Below, one piece after another: positions 27,826 through 37,102 of a stretch of DNA of 64,000 nucleotides. The stretch covers positions 558,001 through 622,000 of the forward strand of contig NZ_RQJP01000002.1 in assembly GCF_003858645.1 (NCBI RefSeq), given 5' to 3'. Below the pieces are notes generated by a model. The model saw nothing but the letters and a program-made list of their open reading frames with translations. It did no database searches and had not been told where the DNA came from. The position numbers were made by a program, and so were the translations under genes. The DNA is from Larkinella knui. GTDB taxonomy: Bacteria; Bacteroidota; Bacteroidia; Cytophagales; Spirosomataceae. Position 1 is the stretch's first letter. Every line of letters begins with the position of its first letter.

Positions 27826-28263
27826 TTAAATTTTAACCGCCTGCCGGGCCAGCAATTTCCAGTCGCCTTTCTGTTTTACCCAAACCAGTAAAACCGACAG
27901 TTTAACCGTACCCGCCACGCCTTTATTGTTGGTGGTACCCGCCATTTTGTGCCGCACCCAGGCGGTATTATCGACAATCGTAACGGTTTGGTCCGTTAGA
28001 TCGATCGTCACAAAATCAGACTCTTTGCTCACCAATGCCTTGACAAAAGCGGCTTTATCCTCCAGAAGTCCGTTCGAGTGGCCGTACGTCAGCTGGTCGG
28101 TCACCAGGGCCTCCAGGGTAGGCTGATCGGCATCGATGATGCCCTTTCGCAGTTTCTCGACGGCTTGTTCAACAGCCTGTTTTTCATCTTTCTTAACGGG
28201 ATCAATAGCCATCAGGTTACCGGTTACCAGCAGCAATACAATCAGGCATTTCAGGGTTTTCAT
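27826..28263 (-). CDS. Exported NTF2-like (DUF4440-type) protein
   Basis: 145 residues with a signal peptide (MKTLKCLIVLLLVTGNLMA). The mature protein follows the NTF2-like cone-fold pattern: a helical start (EKQAVEQAVEKLRKGIIDADQPTLEALVTDQLTYGHSNG), then alternating strands ending in 'VLLVWVKQKGDWKLLARQAVKI', which is typical for the DUF4440/SnoaL-like group. Such domains bind small ligands or act as minimal enzymes; no catalytic residue set can be assigned. It is monocistronic, with a palindromic repeat downstream and a hairpin upstream. Confidence 0.85.
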   Translation of the reverse strand: MKTLKCLIVLLLVTGNLMAIDPVKKDEKQAVEQAVEKLRKGIIDADQPTLEALVTDQLTYGHSNGLLEDKAAFVKALVSKESDFVTIDLTDQTVTIVDNTAWVRHKMAGTTNNKGVAGTVKLSVLLVWVKQKGDWKLLARQAVKI

Positions 28264-28324
28264 GGAAAATTAGCGTTTAATGTAAATACTGGCATTATAA
28301 TAAAGAGGTGAGAGACGAGCAGCG

Positions 28325-28365
28325 AGACAAGAGATGGAATTTGGCCTTGTCGCACCTCTCTTGTC
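28325..28365 (-). terminator. Hairpin after GH95 gene
   Basis: GACAAGAGA (28325-28333) pairs with TCTCTTGTC (28357-28365). It sits 36 bp beyond the GH95 stop, so it may terminate that gene. Confidence 0.45.
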
Positions 28366-28401
28366 TTTATTTTCTGTTATCACTTCTTTTTGTGTTAAAA
28401 A

Positions 28402-30975
28402 TCAATTGGCTCCCAGCAAAACATACGCTTTACCGGGTTCCGTAGCGACGTCATAGATATAGACCCCGTTGGCGGGTGTTTCCGGTTTGGTGGTTTGGTA
28501 CCGGTTTTCCGGCTGCTGAAAAAACGAATTGGGATTAGTCCCTTTAGCAATTTGAAGCCGGGTTTTTCCATCGCCCCGCAAGGCGTTCGTCACCCGCAGA
28601 CGGCAGTTACCGCCCAGGGCCGAGCGGATTGTTACCCGCGTCAGTTTGCCAGCCTTCCAGCTCATGTCCAGTTCGTAACCACCCCGCGCTTTCATTCCTT
28701 TCACCTCACCGGTGGCCCAGGCGTCGGGTCGGGCAGGCAGCAGGTTGAGCAAACCGTCGTGGCTTTGCACCAGCATTTCGCCAATGCCCGACGTACCGCC
28801 AAAATTTCCGTCGATCTGAAACGGCGGGTGGGCGCAGAACAGGTTGGGATAGGTGCCGCCCCCCTTGGCATAATCGGTGCCTTCAACACCCGTCAGTTTC
28901 AGCAATTCACGCAGGAGTTTGTAGGCGTGATTGCCGTCGTGCAGCCGCGCCCAGAAGTTAATTTTCCAGGACTTGCTCCAGCCTGTACCACCATCACCGC
29001 GGATGGCGAGGGTTTTCCGGGCAGCATCGGCAAACTGGGGCGTGGTGAGGGGCGAAATTTCGCGCCCCGGATGCAGGGCATACAGGTGTGACACGTGGCG
29101 GTGTTGCGGATCTTCGTCCTGCCAGTCTTTGTACCATTCCTGAAGATTGCCGTTTTTGCCGATCTGTAACGGAAACAGCTTACGCTTTTTATCGGACAGT
29201 TCTTTCCGAAACTCGGCATCAACATCCAACTGCGAAGACGCCTGAATGACGTTCGAAAACACATCCCAAATCAGGCCCATGTCCATCGTGGTGGCAATAG
29301 AGACGGATTGCTTGAGGCCCTTTTCGGTTATAAACACGTTTTCGGGCGAAGTCGACGGAGCCGTTACCAGACGTCCCTGCGGGTCTTCCACCAGCCAGTC
29401 GAGGCAGAATAAAGCCGCATCCTTCATCAGCGGATAGGCGTACTTCTGCAAATAGTTTTTGTCACCGGTAAACAAATAATGGTCGTAGAGGTGCTGACTC
29501 AGCCAGGCTCCGCCCACGGCCCAGTTGGCCCACGACGGACTGCCTTTGCCCTTGTCACCCACCGGATTGGAGGCTCCCCAGATGTCGGAATTGTGGTGAA
29601 CCGTCCAGCCCCGGGCGTTGTAAAAGTTTTTGGTAGTTTCGCGACCGGTTACTGCCATGTACCCAATCCAATCGAGCAAAGGCGTGTGCAGTTCCGACAG
29701 ATTGACCATTTCGGCCGGCCAATAATTCATTTCGGCGTTGATGTTGGTCGTATAGTTGCTGCTCCAGGGCGGCCGAACCATCGGATTCCAGAGTCCCTGG
29801 AGGTTGGCCGGTGGTCCGCCAGGACGGGAGCTTGAAATGAGCAAATACCGCCCAAATTGAAAATACAACGTTTCCAGCTCCGGGTCGGCACCGCCTTCGG
29901 CATACCGTTTCAGACGCTCGTCCATCGGAAGATTGACCGGCGCAGCCGTTGCCAGGGTGAAACTGGCTCGATTGAAATACCGCTGATAATCAGCCATATG
30001 AGCCTGTCGAATGGCATCGACGGATTTGGAAAGTGCTTTTTTCAGGTAGGTTTCGGCCAGTTGCTTTTCATCACGGCCCTCGCTGTCGGGGCATTTGTCG
30101 AAACCGTTGAAACTGGTAGCCGCCGTCAGTAGCAAAACCGCTTCCGTGGCATTCTGAATGCGGATTCCGGCGGTATCGGCCGACACCGTTCCGTCCGTCG
30201 AGCGGACGTTCACCCGCCAGTCGAAACGCATGCCTTTGCAACCGGTGGAGTCCCCATAAATAACCGGTTTTGGATTGTAGTTGACGTAATTAGGATCCGC
30301 GTGGGCGGGTGCTTTTCCGCGAATAATCAACGCATCACGCCCTACCGCCGATTTTGTTACCGGATGCGGACTCCGGACCGATGCCGTTAGATTCAGCATT
30401 CCTTTTTTACCGGCCGTCAACCGGACAACAACCACCTGATCAGGGGCCGAGACGAAGATTTCGCGGGTATACATAACGCCATCGGCCCGAAACCGGGTGG
30501 TGGAGGTGGCGTTTTTTAGATTCAGATCGCGGTAATAATCAGCAGGTTGGCCCGTAAAACTTTGCTTTAGCAGCAAATCGCCCAGCGGTTGATACGCTTC
30601 CGTATACAGCCCCTGCATGTGTTGCGTCAGTTTGGCGGCTGCGGCATAATCCTCCCGAAAAAGAGCTTCCCGAATCTGGGGTAAATACGTCGCAACGCCG
30701 GGATTTGGGTTACGATTGACCGGACCACCCGACCAAAGCGACGACTCGTTCAACTGAATCAACTCTTCAGCGGGCCGGCCAAACACCATCGCACCCAGAC
30801 GACCATTGCCCACGGGCAGGGCTTCGTTCCAGTTGCGGGCGGGTTGACGGTACCAGATCGCCGACGGATTTTGGGCAACTACCGGAGGAATAATCAGCCA
30901 GAGTAAACCAATCCAGGCGGTTTTTCGGCTCAAAAACCACCAAAGTTTCAAGGAATAGAGAAGTAAAAAGTGCAT
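28402..30975 (-). CDS. GH95 family glycoside hydrolase (alpha-L-fucosidase/alpha-L-galactosidase type)
   Basis: Secreted family GH95 enzyme; characterised members cleave alpha-L-fucose or alpha-L-galactose ends. I use the ATG at 30975 (857 aa), which gives a signal segment ending near VVAQ; the open frame to 31029 would need a TTG. Family marks: the AIWYRQPARNWNEALPVGNG start, then LNESSLWSGGP; LQGLWN; NINAEMNYWPAEMVNLSELH; WTVHHNSDIWG; FQIDGNFGGTSGIGEML with the expected acidic catalytic surroundings; and the C-terminal LLPARPDAW-TGEVKGMKARGGYELDMSW. The exact sugar cannot be told from sequence. The next upstream gene on the strand is a QDPR-like SDR, 69 bp away. Confidence 0.94.
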   Translation of the reverse strand: MHFLLLYSLKLWWFLSRKTAWIGLLWLIIPPVVAQNPSAIWYRQPARNWNEALPVGNGRLGAMVFGRPAEELIQLNESSLWSGGPVNRNPNPGVATYLPQIREALFREDYAAAAKLTQHMQGLYTEAYQPLGDLLLKQSFTGQPADYYRDLNLKNATSTTRFRADGVMYTREIFVSAPDQVVVVRLTAGKKGMLNLTASVRSPHPVTKSAVGRDALIIRGKAPAHADPNYVNYNPKPVIYGDSTGCKGMRFDWRVNVRSTDGTVSADTAGIRIQNATEAVLLLTAATSFNGFDKCPDSEGRDEKQLAETYLKKALSKSVDAIRQAHMADYQRYFNRASFTLATAAPVNLPMDERLKRYAEGGADPELETLYFQFGRYLLISSSRPGGPPANLQGLWNPMVRPPWSSNYTTNINAEMNYWPAEMVNLSELHTPLLDWIGYMAVTGRETTKNFYNARGWTVHHNSDIWGASNPVGDKGKGSPSWANWAVGGAWLSQHLYDHYLFTGDKNYLQKYAYPLMKDAALFCLDWLVEDPQGRLVTAPSTSPENVFITEKGLKQSVSIATTMDMGLIWDVFSNVIQASSQLDVDAEFRKELSDKKRKLFPLQIGKNGNLQEWYKDWQDEDPQHRHVSHLYALHPGREISPLTTPQFADAARKTLAIRGDGGTGWSKSWKINFWARLHDGNHAYKLLRELLKLTGVEGTDYAKGGGTYPNLFCAHPPFQIDGNFGGTSGIGEMLVQSHDGLLNLLPARPDAWATGEVKGMKARGGYELDMSWKAGKLTRVTIRSALGGNCRLRVTNALRGDGKTRLQIAKGTNPNSFFQQPENRYQTTKPETPANGVYIYDVATEPGKAYVLLGAN

Positions 30976-31044
30976 GGATTTAAAAGCAGCCCTACCGGGA
31001 GAATTACTGTACGGAATCCGTTTTGCCAAAAATCAAAAGCCGCG

Positions 31045-31731
31045 TCAAGCCTTGTTATACACTTTTAAAACCGACTCCCGCAGCATTTTTCCGGCACCAA
31101 ACGTCACGAAATCAACCAGTTCAGCAATATCTTCGGCTTTCACCCAGTCCGCAGGATCAGCGTCGGGCATGGCTTCCCGGTTGGCGGGGGTGTCGATGGT
31201 ACTCGGGACCAGCACCGTCGAAACGATGTTTTTGTCCTTCCCGGCAGCATTGAGAATCTCGGACAGGTGAATAACCAGCGATTTGGACAAGGCATAGGCC
31301 ACCATGTTTTTTCCAGCCGATGGCATCAACGCCGGCCGCGCACCAATCAGGACAAACCGCCCCCCGTCCACCTGCCGGCTCATCTGGTCAAAAACCGGTC
31401 GGGCCACCTGGTAGGTAGTCTGAAAATTCAATCGGATCATGCGGTCGATGGCGGCAAAATCGGTGTCAACCACGGAACCCATGGCAAAACCGCCCACCAG
31501 CATGATGGCCGCATCGATACCGCCGTGTTCGGCCGCCACTTTCTGAACCAGCGTCTGGCAACCCGCTTCGTCGGTCAAATCAAGCTCGTACGAAAACAGA
31601 TTCGGTTGCGGATCGAGCGTGTGGCCGCCCGGTTCGAGGGTGGCCAGAACGGTATGTCCGTTTTTCAACAGATTTTGGGTAATGGAGCGGCCAAGACCAC
31701 CAGCTCCGCCAGTCAATAAAATGGTTGCCAT
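31045..31731 (-). CDS. Dihydropteridine-reductase-like SDR
   Basis: 228-residue short-chain dehydrogenase. The N-terminus has TGGAGGLG for NAD(P) and the active site has YALSK, but there is no Ser at the usual place 13 residues before the Tyr (the stretch is GARPALMPSAGKNMVAYALSK-like). That pattern and the C-terminal segment 'LVPSTIDTPANREAMPDADPADW' resemble eukaryotic quinonoid dihydropteridine reductase (its '[22 protein letters not shown]' region), which also works with Tyr and Lys only. So a pterin- or quinonoid-reductase role is possible, though many bacterial relatives are unassigned. The upstream gap holds a receiver-domain remnant. Confidence 0.85.
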   Translation of the reverse strand: MATILLTGGAGGLGRSITQNLLKNGHTVLATLEPGGHTLDPQPNLFSYELDLTDEAGCQTLVQKVAAEHGGIDAAIMLVGGFAMGSVVDTDFAAIDRMIRLNFQTTYQVARPVFDQMSRQVDGGRFVLIGARPALMPSAGKNMVAYALSKSLVIHLSEILNAAGKDKNIVSTVLVPSTIDTPANREAMPDADPADWVKAEDIAELVDFVTFGAGKMLRESVLKVYNKA

Positions 31732-31787
31732 CTTTGATTTGCTAATGAGAAGAAGTCAAAGTAAGCGACTTCTGCCAAAATAAAAAA

Positions 31788-31931
31788 TCAACGGTTTGTG
31801 GTCAGAATTTTTGCCAGCCGATCATATAGCTTGCCGGGCCTGAAGGGCTTACTCAGGTAATCATATATCCCGTACGCCTTAAATTTCGAAACCGTTTTCT
31901 CAGAAACGGATGCGGTCAGGGCGACAACCCG
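31788..31931 (-). pseudogene. Remnant of a response-regulator receiver domain
   Basis: Within the 287-bp gap, the - strand frame ending at the TGA at 31788 reads 47 codons. They contain RVVALTAS, then KFKAYGIYDYLSKPF and LYDRLAKIL, matching the last third of a CheY-like receiver domain: the conserved Thr/Ala strand, the 'G..DYLSKPF' Lys-Pro, and the final helix. Upstream the frame runs into a stop and no Asp-bearing half is present. It is thus the C-terminal scar of a response regulator or hybrid kinase, left after deletion. Confidence 0.7.
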
Positions 31932-32018
31932 CCTTCAATCTGCTTTTCCCCTAGAAAACGGATCTTCCAAAGCATCGCAGATTGAATTACATTTGAATCG
32001 ATTATTCCTAAAAACCTC

Positions 32019-34637
32019 ATGAAAATACACCGCTTTTTTCTTCCACTGTTCGTAGTTGGCGCATTAACCGCGGCTTTTCGGCAGGATCGCCCAACCGAAG
32101 CCCCCGATGAACACCGCTTCCGAAAAGTGGAGCTGACCGGCAACCTCCGCGATCTGGCGGAGTTCGACATTGCACCCAATGGGGATGTGTATTATATTGG
32201 TCATGGTGGTGCGGTTTACGTACACCGGGTCGCTACTAAAGAAAATAAGCAGATCGGGAACATCGACGCCCAGCCATCGGAAGCCACCCTTCAGGCCATC
32301 GCGCTCGATCCGGGGTTTGCGCAAAACCGGCATCTGTATTTGTACTACGCACCCAAAACCAGAAAAAACGTCAACGTTCTGTCGCGGTTTACACTCCGGG
32401 ACGACTCGCTCGATCTGCGTTCGGAAAAAATGATGCTGGAAGTAAGCGATTCGTGGCAATGCTGCCATTCCGGCGGAGGCATGACGTTCGATACGCACGG
32501 GAATCTGTATCTGACCACGGGCGATAACACCAATCCGTTCGGTACCAATTTTGCCCCGCTCGACGAACGGCCCGGCCGGGAAATTTTCGACGCCCAGCGT
32601 TCGGCGGCCAATACCCGGGATTTACGCGGCAAAATTCTCCGGATTCATCCCGAACCGGATGGCACCTACACCATTCCGAAAGGCAATCTGTTCGCCAATC
32701 ACAACGACACGCTGACCCGGCCGGAAATCTACATCATGGGTTGCCGGAATCCGTTTAAAGTGACCGTCGATAAAGATACCGATCTGCTGTACTGGAGCGA
32801 AGTCGGCCCCGATGCCAGCGACACGGAGTCGCGCGGACCACGGGGATACGACGAACTGAATCAGGCCCGAAAAGCCGGTAACCACGGCTGGCCGCTGTTT
32901 ATCGGCAACAATGAGCCGTATGCCAAAGTGGATTTCACGAAAGATTCCGTGCTGTTTCGGTTCGATCCGCAACACCCGATCAACACGTCGGTCAACAACA
33001 CCGGTTTGCGGGATTTGCCCCCGGCACAACCCGCTTTTCTGGCGTATCCCTACGATGTGTCGACCGAACATCCGGAACTGGGCTCCGGCGGACGAACCCT
33101 GGTGGCCGGGCCGATTTATTATTTTGACCCCAAAAACCCCTCGCCCATCAAATTTCCGGCGTATTTCGACCGCAAACTGTTTCTGGGCGAATGGATGCGA
33201 AACTGGATCAAAACCGTATCGTTCGATGATCAGAAAAACCTGAAAGCCATCGAGTCGTTTATGCCTTCTGCGTCGTTCCGCAAACCGATTGCGATGAAAT
33301 TCGGGCCGGATGGGGCGTTGTATCTCATCGAATTTGGGGCTTTGTGGGGCGGAAACAGCGATTCGCGCCTGGTTCGAATTGAATATATGGCCGGAAATCG
33401 CCCGCCGATTGCGAAGCTGGAAACCACCGCCGAAGCCGGTGCCGTGCCGTTGTCCGTTCAATTTTCAGCCAAAAATTCGCTGGATTACGACAAGGATGAC
33501 CAACTCGTCTACCGCTGGTTCATCAACGGAAAACCGCTCGGCCTCACCACCACCGACGTAGCCTACACGTTTCGGAAACCGGGCAATTACCGCGTCAAGC
33601 TGGAAGTTAGCGACCGGGCTGGATTACGTTCTGCCACCGAAACCGTGGTGAGCGTGGGCAATACTCCGCCCAAAGTAGCCATTGAACTGGCCGAACCGGG
33701 GCGGTTTTATGATTCGGCGGTTTCCTACCGCGTGAAGGTGGACGACAAGGAAGATGGTTCGGTAAATCCGGCCGACATCAACGTAAGACTGACGTATTTG
33801 CCAACCCGGAAAACCGTCTCTCTTTCAGAAAATGGCGAACTCAACTTGCCCAACCAACGCGGCTACACGTGGATTGAAGAAAATGATTGCAAAGCCTGTC
33901 ACGCGCTGAACGACCAATCCGTCGGACCGAGTTTTCGGGCTATTGCCGCAAAATACCAGCCCCAAAAATCCGAACCGGCGTTGGTAGAACAACTCAGCAG
34001 GAAGATTCTGAAAGGCGGTTCCGGCGTTTGGGGCCAGGCGAATATGAGCGCGCACCCGCAACTGTCGCATGAAGTAACGTCTGAAATGGTACGCTATATC
34101 CTGTCTTTGTCGGACGAAAAAACGGAGAAAAAACTACCCGCTCAGGGCAAATTCGCCACCGATCCGGCGGCCCGCGGAACCTACATTCTGACGGCCCGTT
34201 ATACCGACAAAGGCACCAAAGTTGCCCGGCCGTTAACCCGTCAGGCGATGATCGCCTTACGCCCTTCTGTGCTGACCGCTCAGGATTTTGACGATCACTA
34301 CGAACTCCAGCGCCAGGATATTCTATTCGATGTTCACAAAGCCGCCTGGGTCATGATGCGCCAACTCGATTTGACCGGTATTCACGCGATCGACTTCACC
34401 TTGGCGACGGAAACCAAAGGCACCAGCATCGAAGTCCGGCTCGACAGTCCGGCCAGCGAACTCGTGGGCGAGCTGGACGTACCGCCCACCGGCAAAAAGA
34501 AAAACTGGGTGGCGAAAACCCTGCCCATCAAACCGGTAGCGGGTGAGCACGACCTTTACATCGTTTTCAAAAACCGCCTGACGGTCATCGACTTACTGGA
34601 AGTGAAAGAGGTTCGATTCAGGAAGAGCCTACCGTAA
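32019..34637 (+). CDS. PQQ-type sugar dehydrogenase - PKD - cytochrome c protein
   Basis: Exported 872-residue protein, paralogous to the central part of the ThuA fusion at 20932-24714. After a short signal region come a GSDH-type beta propeller (about 30-455, with GGGMTFDTHGNLYLTTGD and GCRNPFKVTVD), a PKD domain (about 460-550), a cytochrome c with CKACH (about 620-705), and a C-terminal carbohydrate-binding-like beta domain (about 735-868). It lacks the N-terminal ThuA domain and the DUF3471-like tail of its paralogue. It is likely to oxidise a sugar or polyol outside the cytoplasm and pass electrons to the fused haem. It stands alone downstream of a decayed receiver gene. Confidence 0.92.
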   Translation: MKIHRFFLPLFVVGALTAAFRQDRPTEAPDEHRFRKVELTGNLRDLAEFDIAPNGDVYYIGHGGAVYVHRVATKENKQIGNIDAQPSEATLQAIALDPGFAQNRHLYLYYAPKTRKNVNVLSRFTLRDDSLDLRSEKMMLEVSDSWQCCHSGGGMTFDTHGNLYLTTGDNTNPFGTNFAPLDERPGREIFDAQRSAANTRDLRGKILRIHPEPDGTYTIPKGNLFANHNDTLTRPEIYIMGCRNPFKVTVDKDTDLLYWSEVGPDASDTESRGPRGYDELNQARKAGNHGWPLFIGNNEPYAKVDFTKDSVLFRFDPQHPINTSVNNTGLRDLPPAQPAFLAYPYDVSTEHPELGSGGRTLVAGPIYYFDPKNPSPIKFPAYFDRKLFLGEWMRNWIKTVSFDDQKNLKAIESFMPSASFRKPIAMKFGPDGALYLIEFGALWGGNSDSRLVRIEYMAGNRPPIAKLETTAEAGAVPLSVQFSAKNSLDYDKDDQLVYRWFINGKPLGLTTTDVAYTFRKPGNYRVKLEVSDRAGLRSATETVVSVGNTPPKVAIELAEPGRFYDSAVSYRVKVDDKEDGSVNPADINVRLTYLPTRKTVSLSENGELNLPNQRGYTWIEENDCKACHALNDQSVGPSFRAIAAKYQPQKSEPALVEQLSRKILKGGSGVWGQANMSAHPQLSHEVTSEMVRYILSLSDEKTEKKLPAQGKFATDPAARGTYILTARYTDKGTKVARPLTRQAMIALRPSVLTAQDFDDHYELQRQDILFDVHKAAWVMMRQLDLTGIHAIDFTLATETKGTSIEVRLDSPASELVGELDVPPTGKKKNWVAKTLPIKPVAGEHDLYIVFKNRLTVIDLLEVKEVRFRKSLP

Positions 34638-34691
34638 TCACAACCGACTTCGTCGGGTCAGGGTACCGGAAAACGTGCCGAATCGGTTCCG

Positions 34692-35351
34692 TCAGCGCAA
34701 ACGTTCCTGTTGCAACGTTTTTATATCCGCAATGAGTTGTTGGATTTCAAGTTCCAGGGTGCCGTTATAAATGCCCCGAATGCGTTTTTGTCGATCGACC
34801 AGTATAAAATGCTCGGTGTGCAAAAATTCCGTGCTGTCTTTGCTATACCCTAATTCTTCTTCGGCAAAGTACGATTGCCGGGCCAACTGGTAGATTTCGG
34901 ATTTTCGACCGGTTAACAAATGCCAGTTTTTTGATTGAATGCCGTTGGTCTGACTGTATTTCTTCAGCCGGGCGACGCTATCGATCCAGGGCGTAACGCT
35001 GTAGGAAAGCAGGACCAGGTCCTTCGCATTCGGAAATGCTTTTTCGACCAGCTTCAGGTGTTTGGTCATTCTGGGGCAGATCATTCCGCAGGAGGTGAAG
35101 AAAAAATCAGCGACGTGAATTTTGCCTTCAATAGCTTTCTGGCTGATGATGGTCCCGTTTTGATCTTTGAAGGAAAACCTGCCAATGGTGTGCGGAACTT
35201 TCTCAGCCAGCTGGTTTTCCGATTTCATAAAAACCGGCGTGAAGTCGGGGGTGTTATAATACGGTAAACCGGGGTGGGTTTCCGGTTGACAAGCCACAAA
35301 AAAAACAGGAATCAGCCGCAGACTACTTCCTAAAAACGCTATCCACAACAT
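34692..35351 (-). CDS. SCO1/SenC-family copper-handling lipoprotein
   Basis: Thioredoxin-fold SCO-family protein, normally a copper chaperone or thiol-redox factor for cytochrome oxidase assembly. I start at the ATG at 35351 (219 aa), which opens into a lipoprotein signal with lipobox VAC; an in-frame ATG at 35381 is possible. The CxxxC copper/redox motif is intact (FFFTSCGMICPRMT), and the distal His of SCO proteins is present in LHTEHFILVD. The gene overlaps the end of the MORN-repeat gene upstream by 29 bp, which itself overlaps the YHYH gene, so the three are one tight operon. Confidence 0.9.
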   Translation of the reverse strand: MLWIAFLGSSLRLIPVFFVACQPETHPGLPYYNTPDFTPVFMKSENQLAEKVPHTIGRFSFKDQNGTIISQKAIEGKIHVADFFFTSCGMICPRMTKHLKLVEKAFPNAKDLVLLSYSVTPWIDSVARLKKYSQTNGIQSKNWHLLTGRKSEIYQLARQSYFAEEELGYSKDSTEFLHTEHFILVDRQKRIRGIYNGTLELEIQQLIADIKTLQQERLR

Positions 35352-35910
35352 TTTTGCAGTTTTTAGTACCCAGCAATCCATAGCGTCGGTCGTCTTTAAT
35401 GAGGTAATTGGTTTTTATTTTTCCCGAAGAATACCAGATTTGTTGGACACCGGCTTCCTGCCCTTTTTCGTAGTTCATATTCCGGAATCGTTTTCCATTC
35501 GGAAACCATTCCCGATAACTTCCGTCAAACTCATCATCGCGGAAGCGGTATTCGAACCGGAGCCTGCCATTTTCATACCACCCCCGGTGGGTTCCTTCCT
35601 TCCAGCCATTCACAAAAATCCGTTCTTCACGCAACCGGTTTTTGGGATAGAAAAACTTCGCGACACCATTTTCCTTCCCCTCCCGAAAAGGCACTTTAAA
35701 TACGGTATCGCCTTGATTGTCAACCGAAAACAAAACACCCGAAAGCGGTATTTTTCCGGTATAATGAACGCCATTTCGGGTGTGGATCTGAATTTGAGCG
35801 GCATCCAGGTAGTGGACCGGTTCGGGCGCGGGCCGACAGTCCATGGCGATGCCTGCCAGCAGCCAGACCAGCTTATTTCGACCACGTACCCGCCGTACCA
35901 TAGTAGCCAT
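35323..35910 (-). CDS. MORN-repeat/YwqK-like protein
   Basis: About 195 residues from the ATG at 35910 (35901 is an alternative; both overlap the YHYH stop). The N-terminus is basic then hydrophobic (NKLVWLLAGIAMDC), suggesting export. The body has tandem MORN-like units: 'FYPKNRLREERIFVNGWKEGTHRGWYENGRL-', '-FEYRFRDDEFDGSYREWFPNGK', 'NYEKGQEAGVQQIWYSSGK'. These are the pattern of YwqK-type 'antitoxin' annotations, a label that says little about function. The gene overlaps its neighbours on both sides, so it is probably an accessory of the YHYH/SCO set. Confidence 0.82.
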   Translation of the reverse strand: MATMVRRVRGRNKLVWLLAGIAMDCRPAPEPVHYLDAAQIQIHTRNGVHYTGKIPLSGVLFSVDNQGDTVFKVPFREGKENGVAKFFYPKNRLREERIFVNGWKEGTHRGWYENGRLRFEYRFRDDEFDGSYREWFPNGKRFRNMNYEKGQEAGVQQIWYSSGKIKTNYLIKDDRRYGLLGTKNCKNVVDSVFRK

Positions 35911-36652
35911 TCCCGTTGATATAAGGAGCATCTGCCGTCGTATGATAATGGTAAATACCGGTGGGATAATCGGCCGTTACAGTGGTATGCCCGTGGTAGG
36001 CATCCAGGTCGTTACTGGTGAGTGTTTTACCATTCTCGACCGGGCCATAAAGCGGAAAACCGTCCAGCAGGAAGCCAATCAGGGCACTGCTTCCTTTGGT
36101 AGCGGTCAAATAGTTAGGCTCAACGTGGTAATGATATTCACTGAACGGCGTAGGATGTCCACCGTATAAATCAAATGAAACATATTCGCCCGCACCGGGC
36201 GTCAGCAACTGGTTTTCCATCTGATACTGATTGAAAATCGGAACGCCATTGATGGCAACGCCAATGGTGGCCGCTCCCAGTGCTTTGTGCGTAGCAGCCA
36301 CTGCCGGCGTTTTCGGAATTTTAAAGACGTAACTGAACGAACTAATTGTGTTCGAATTGGCCTTGAAACCGGAGCGGGTATCGTTCACATACAGCGCTGA
36401 TTCCCACTGCGTTCCTTTATAATAAGGCGTTTTGTGATCGGGCAAGCCTTTGGATTTGACCACGATGTAATTGCCTTCCACATAAATTTCGGAAGCGCCG
36501 TAAATCTTCTTGTAAACCGCAGGAACATCGGTTCCGACGGTGGTGCCGGCGTCGGGCGTTGTGCTGTCGTCGCTGTTCTTGCAGGCGGTTATGGAAAATC
36601 CCATGGCCAGTGTCAGGGCGCTTAGCATGGCAATTCTTGGTAGTCGATTCAT
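35873..36652 (-). CDS. YHYH-domain lipoprotein
   Basis: 259 residues from the ATG at 36652; the frame is open further upstream (to 36847), but that part has no signal-peptide character. The lipobox is ITAC, followed by an Asp/Thr-rich linker. The domain is defined by two YHYH motifs (EYHYHVEP and IYHYHTT) plus an LDGFPLYGP segment and DAYHGHTT. These His clusters suggest metal binding, perhaps copper given the SCO-type neighbour, but the family's reaction is not known. First gene of an overlapping three-gene operon (YHYH, MORN, SCO). Confidence 0.88.
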   Translation of the reverse strand: MNRLPRIAMLSALTLAMGFSITACKNSDDSTTPDAGTTVGTDVPAVYKKIYGASEIYVEGNYIVVKSKGLPDHKTPYYKGTQWESALYVNDTRSGFKANSNTISSFSYVFKIPKTPAVAATHKALGAATIGVAINGVPIFNQYQMENQLLTPGAGEYVSFDLYGGHPTPFSEYHYHVEPNYLTATKGSSALIGFLLDGFPLYGPVENGKTLTSNDLDAYHGHTTVTADYPTGIYHYHTTADAPYINGNGYYGTAGTWSK

Positions 36653-37102
36653 TGTGGCGATGGTGTCAATTGTGTGATTAATTACGAGGCTAAACCATTG
36701 AGACGCAGAAAGCAGCAAAAAGTAATGCAGATCTATTTTTAATTTCTGAATACACAGTCGGCCACACTGACGCTTTTTTTGCTCCCGGCAAACCGTACTT
36801 CCCGCCCTGACGAATGACGTAATTCGCGTCGATCTTTCCGTCGTCATAAACCTGTTTTGGGAACCGCTTTTGTAGCCATTTTTATAGATCCTTTCTTATA
36901 CTAACGAGCCTGACTCCGACCATTCCCGGCAAACACCGGTATCTTCTCCCTTCGCAAAATGGCAATCTAATTTTGGGTTCCATTAAGCCACGTTTATGGC
37001 AGGCGCAAGGCTTAATCCGAGAGCCTGCACAGCAAAAAAACGAGGTCGATTCATGGAAGTCGGTGGTTGATTTCTGCCTTAGACGATACCATCAACGGAT
37101 TC
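36653..37102. other. 450-bp gap with no supported gene
   Basis: The region between the YHYH gene and the Spy-like gene holds no ORF with a start and family features. A - strand stretch around 36720-36880 stays open for roughly 60 codons without a start and could be a decayed gene. No palindrome, promoter or RNA was recognised with confidence. Confidence 0.5.
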
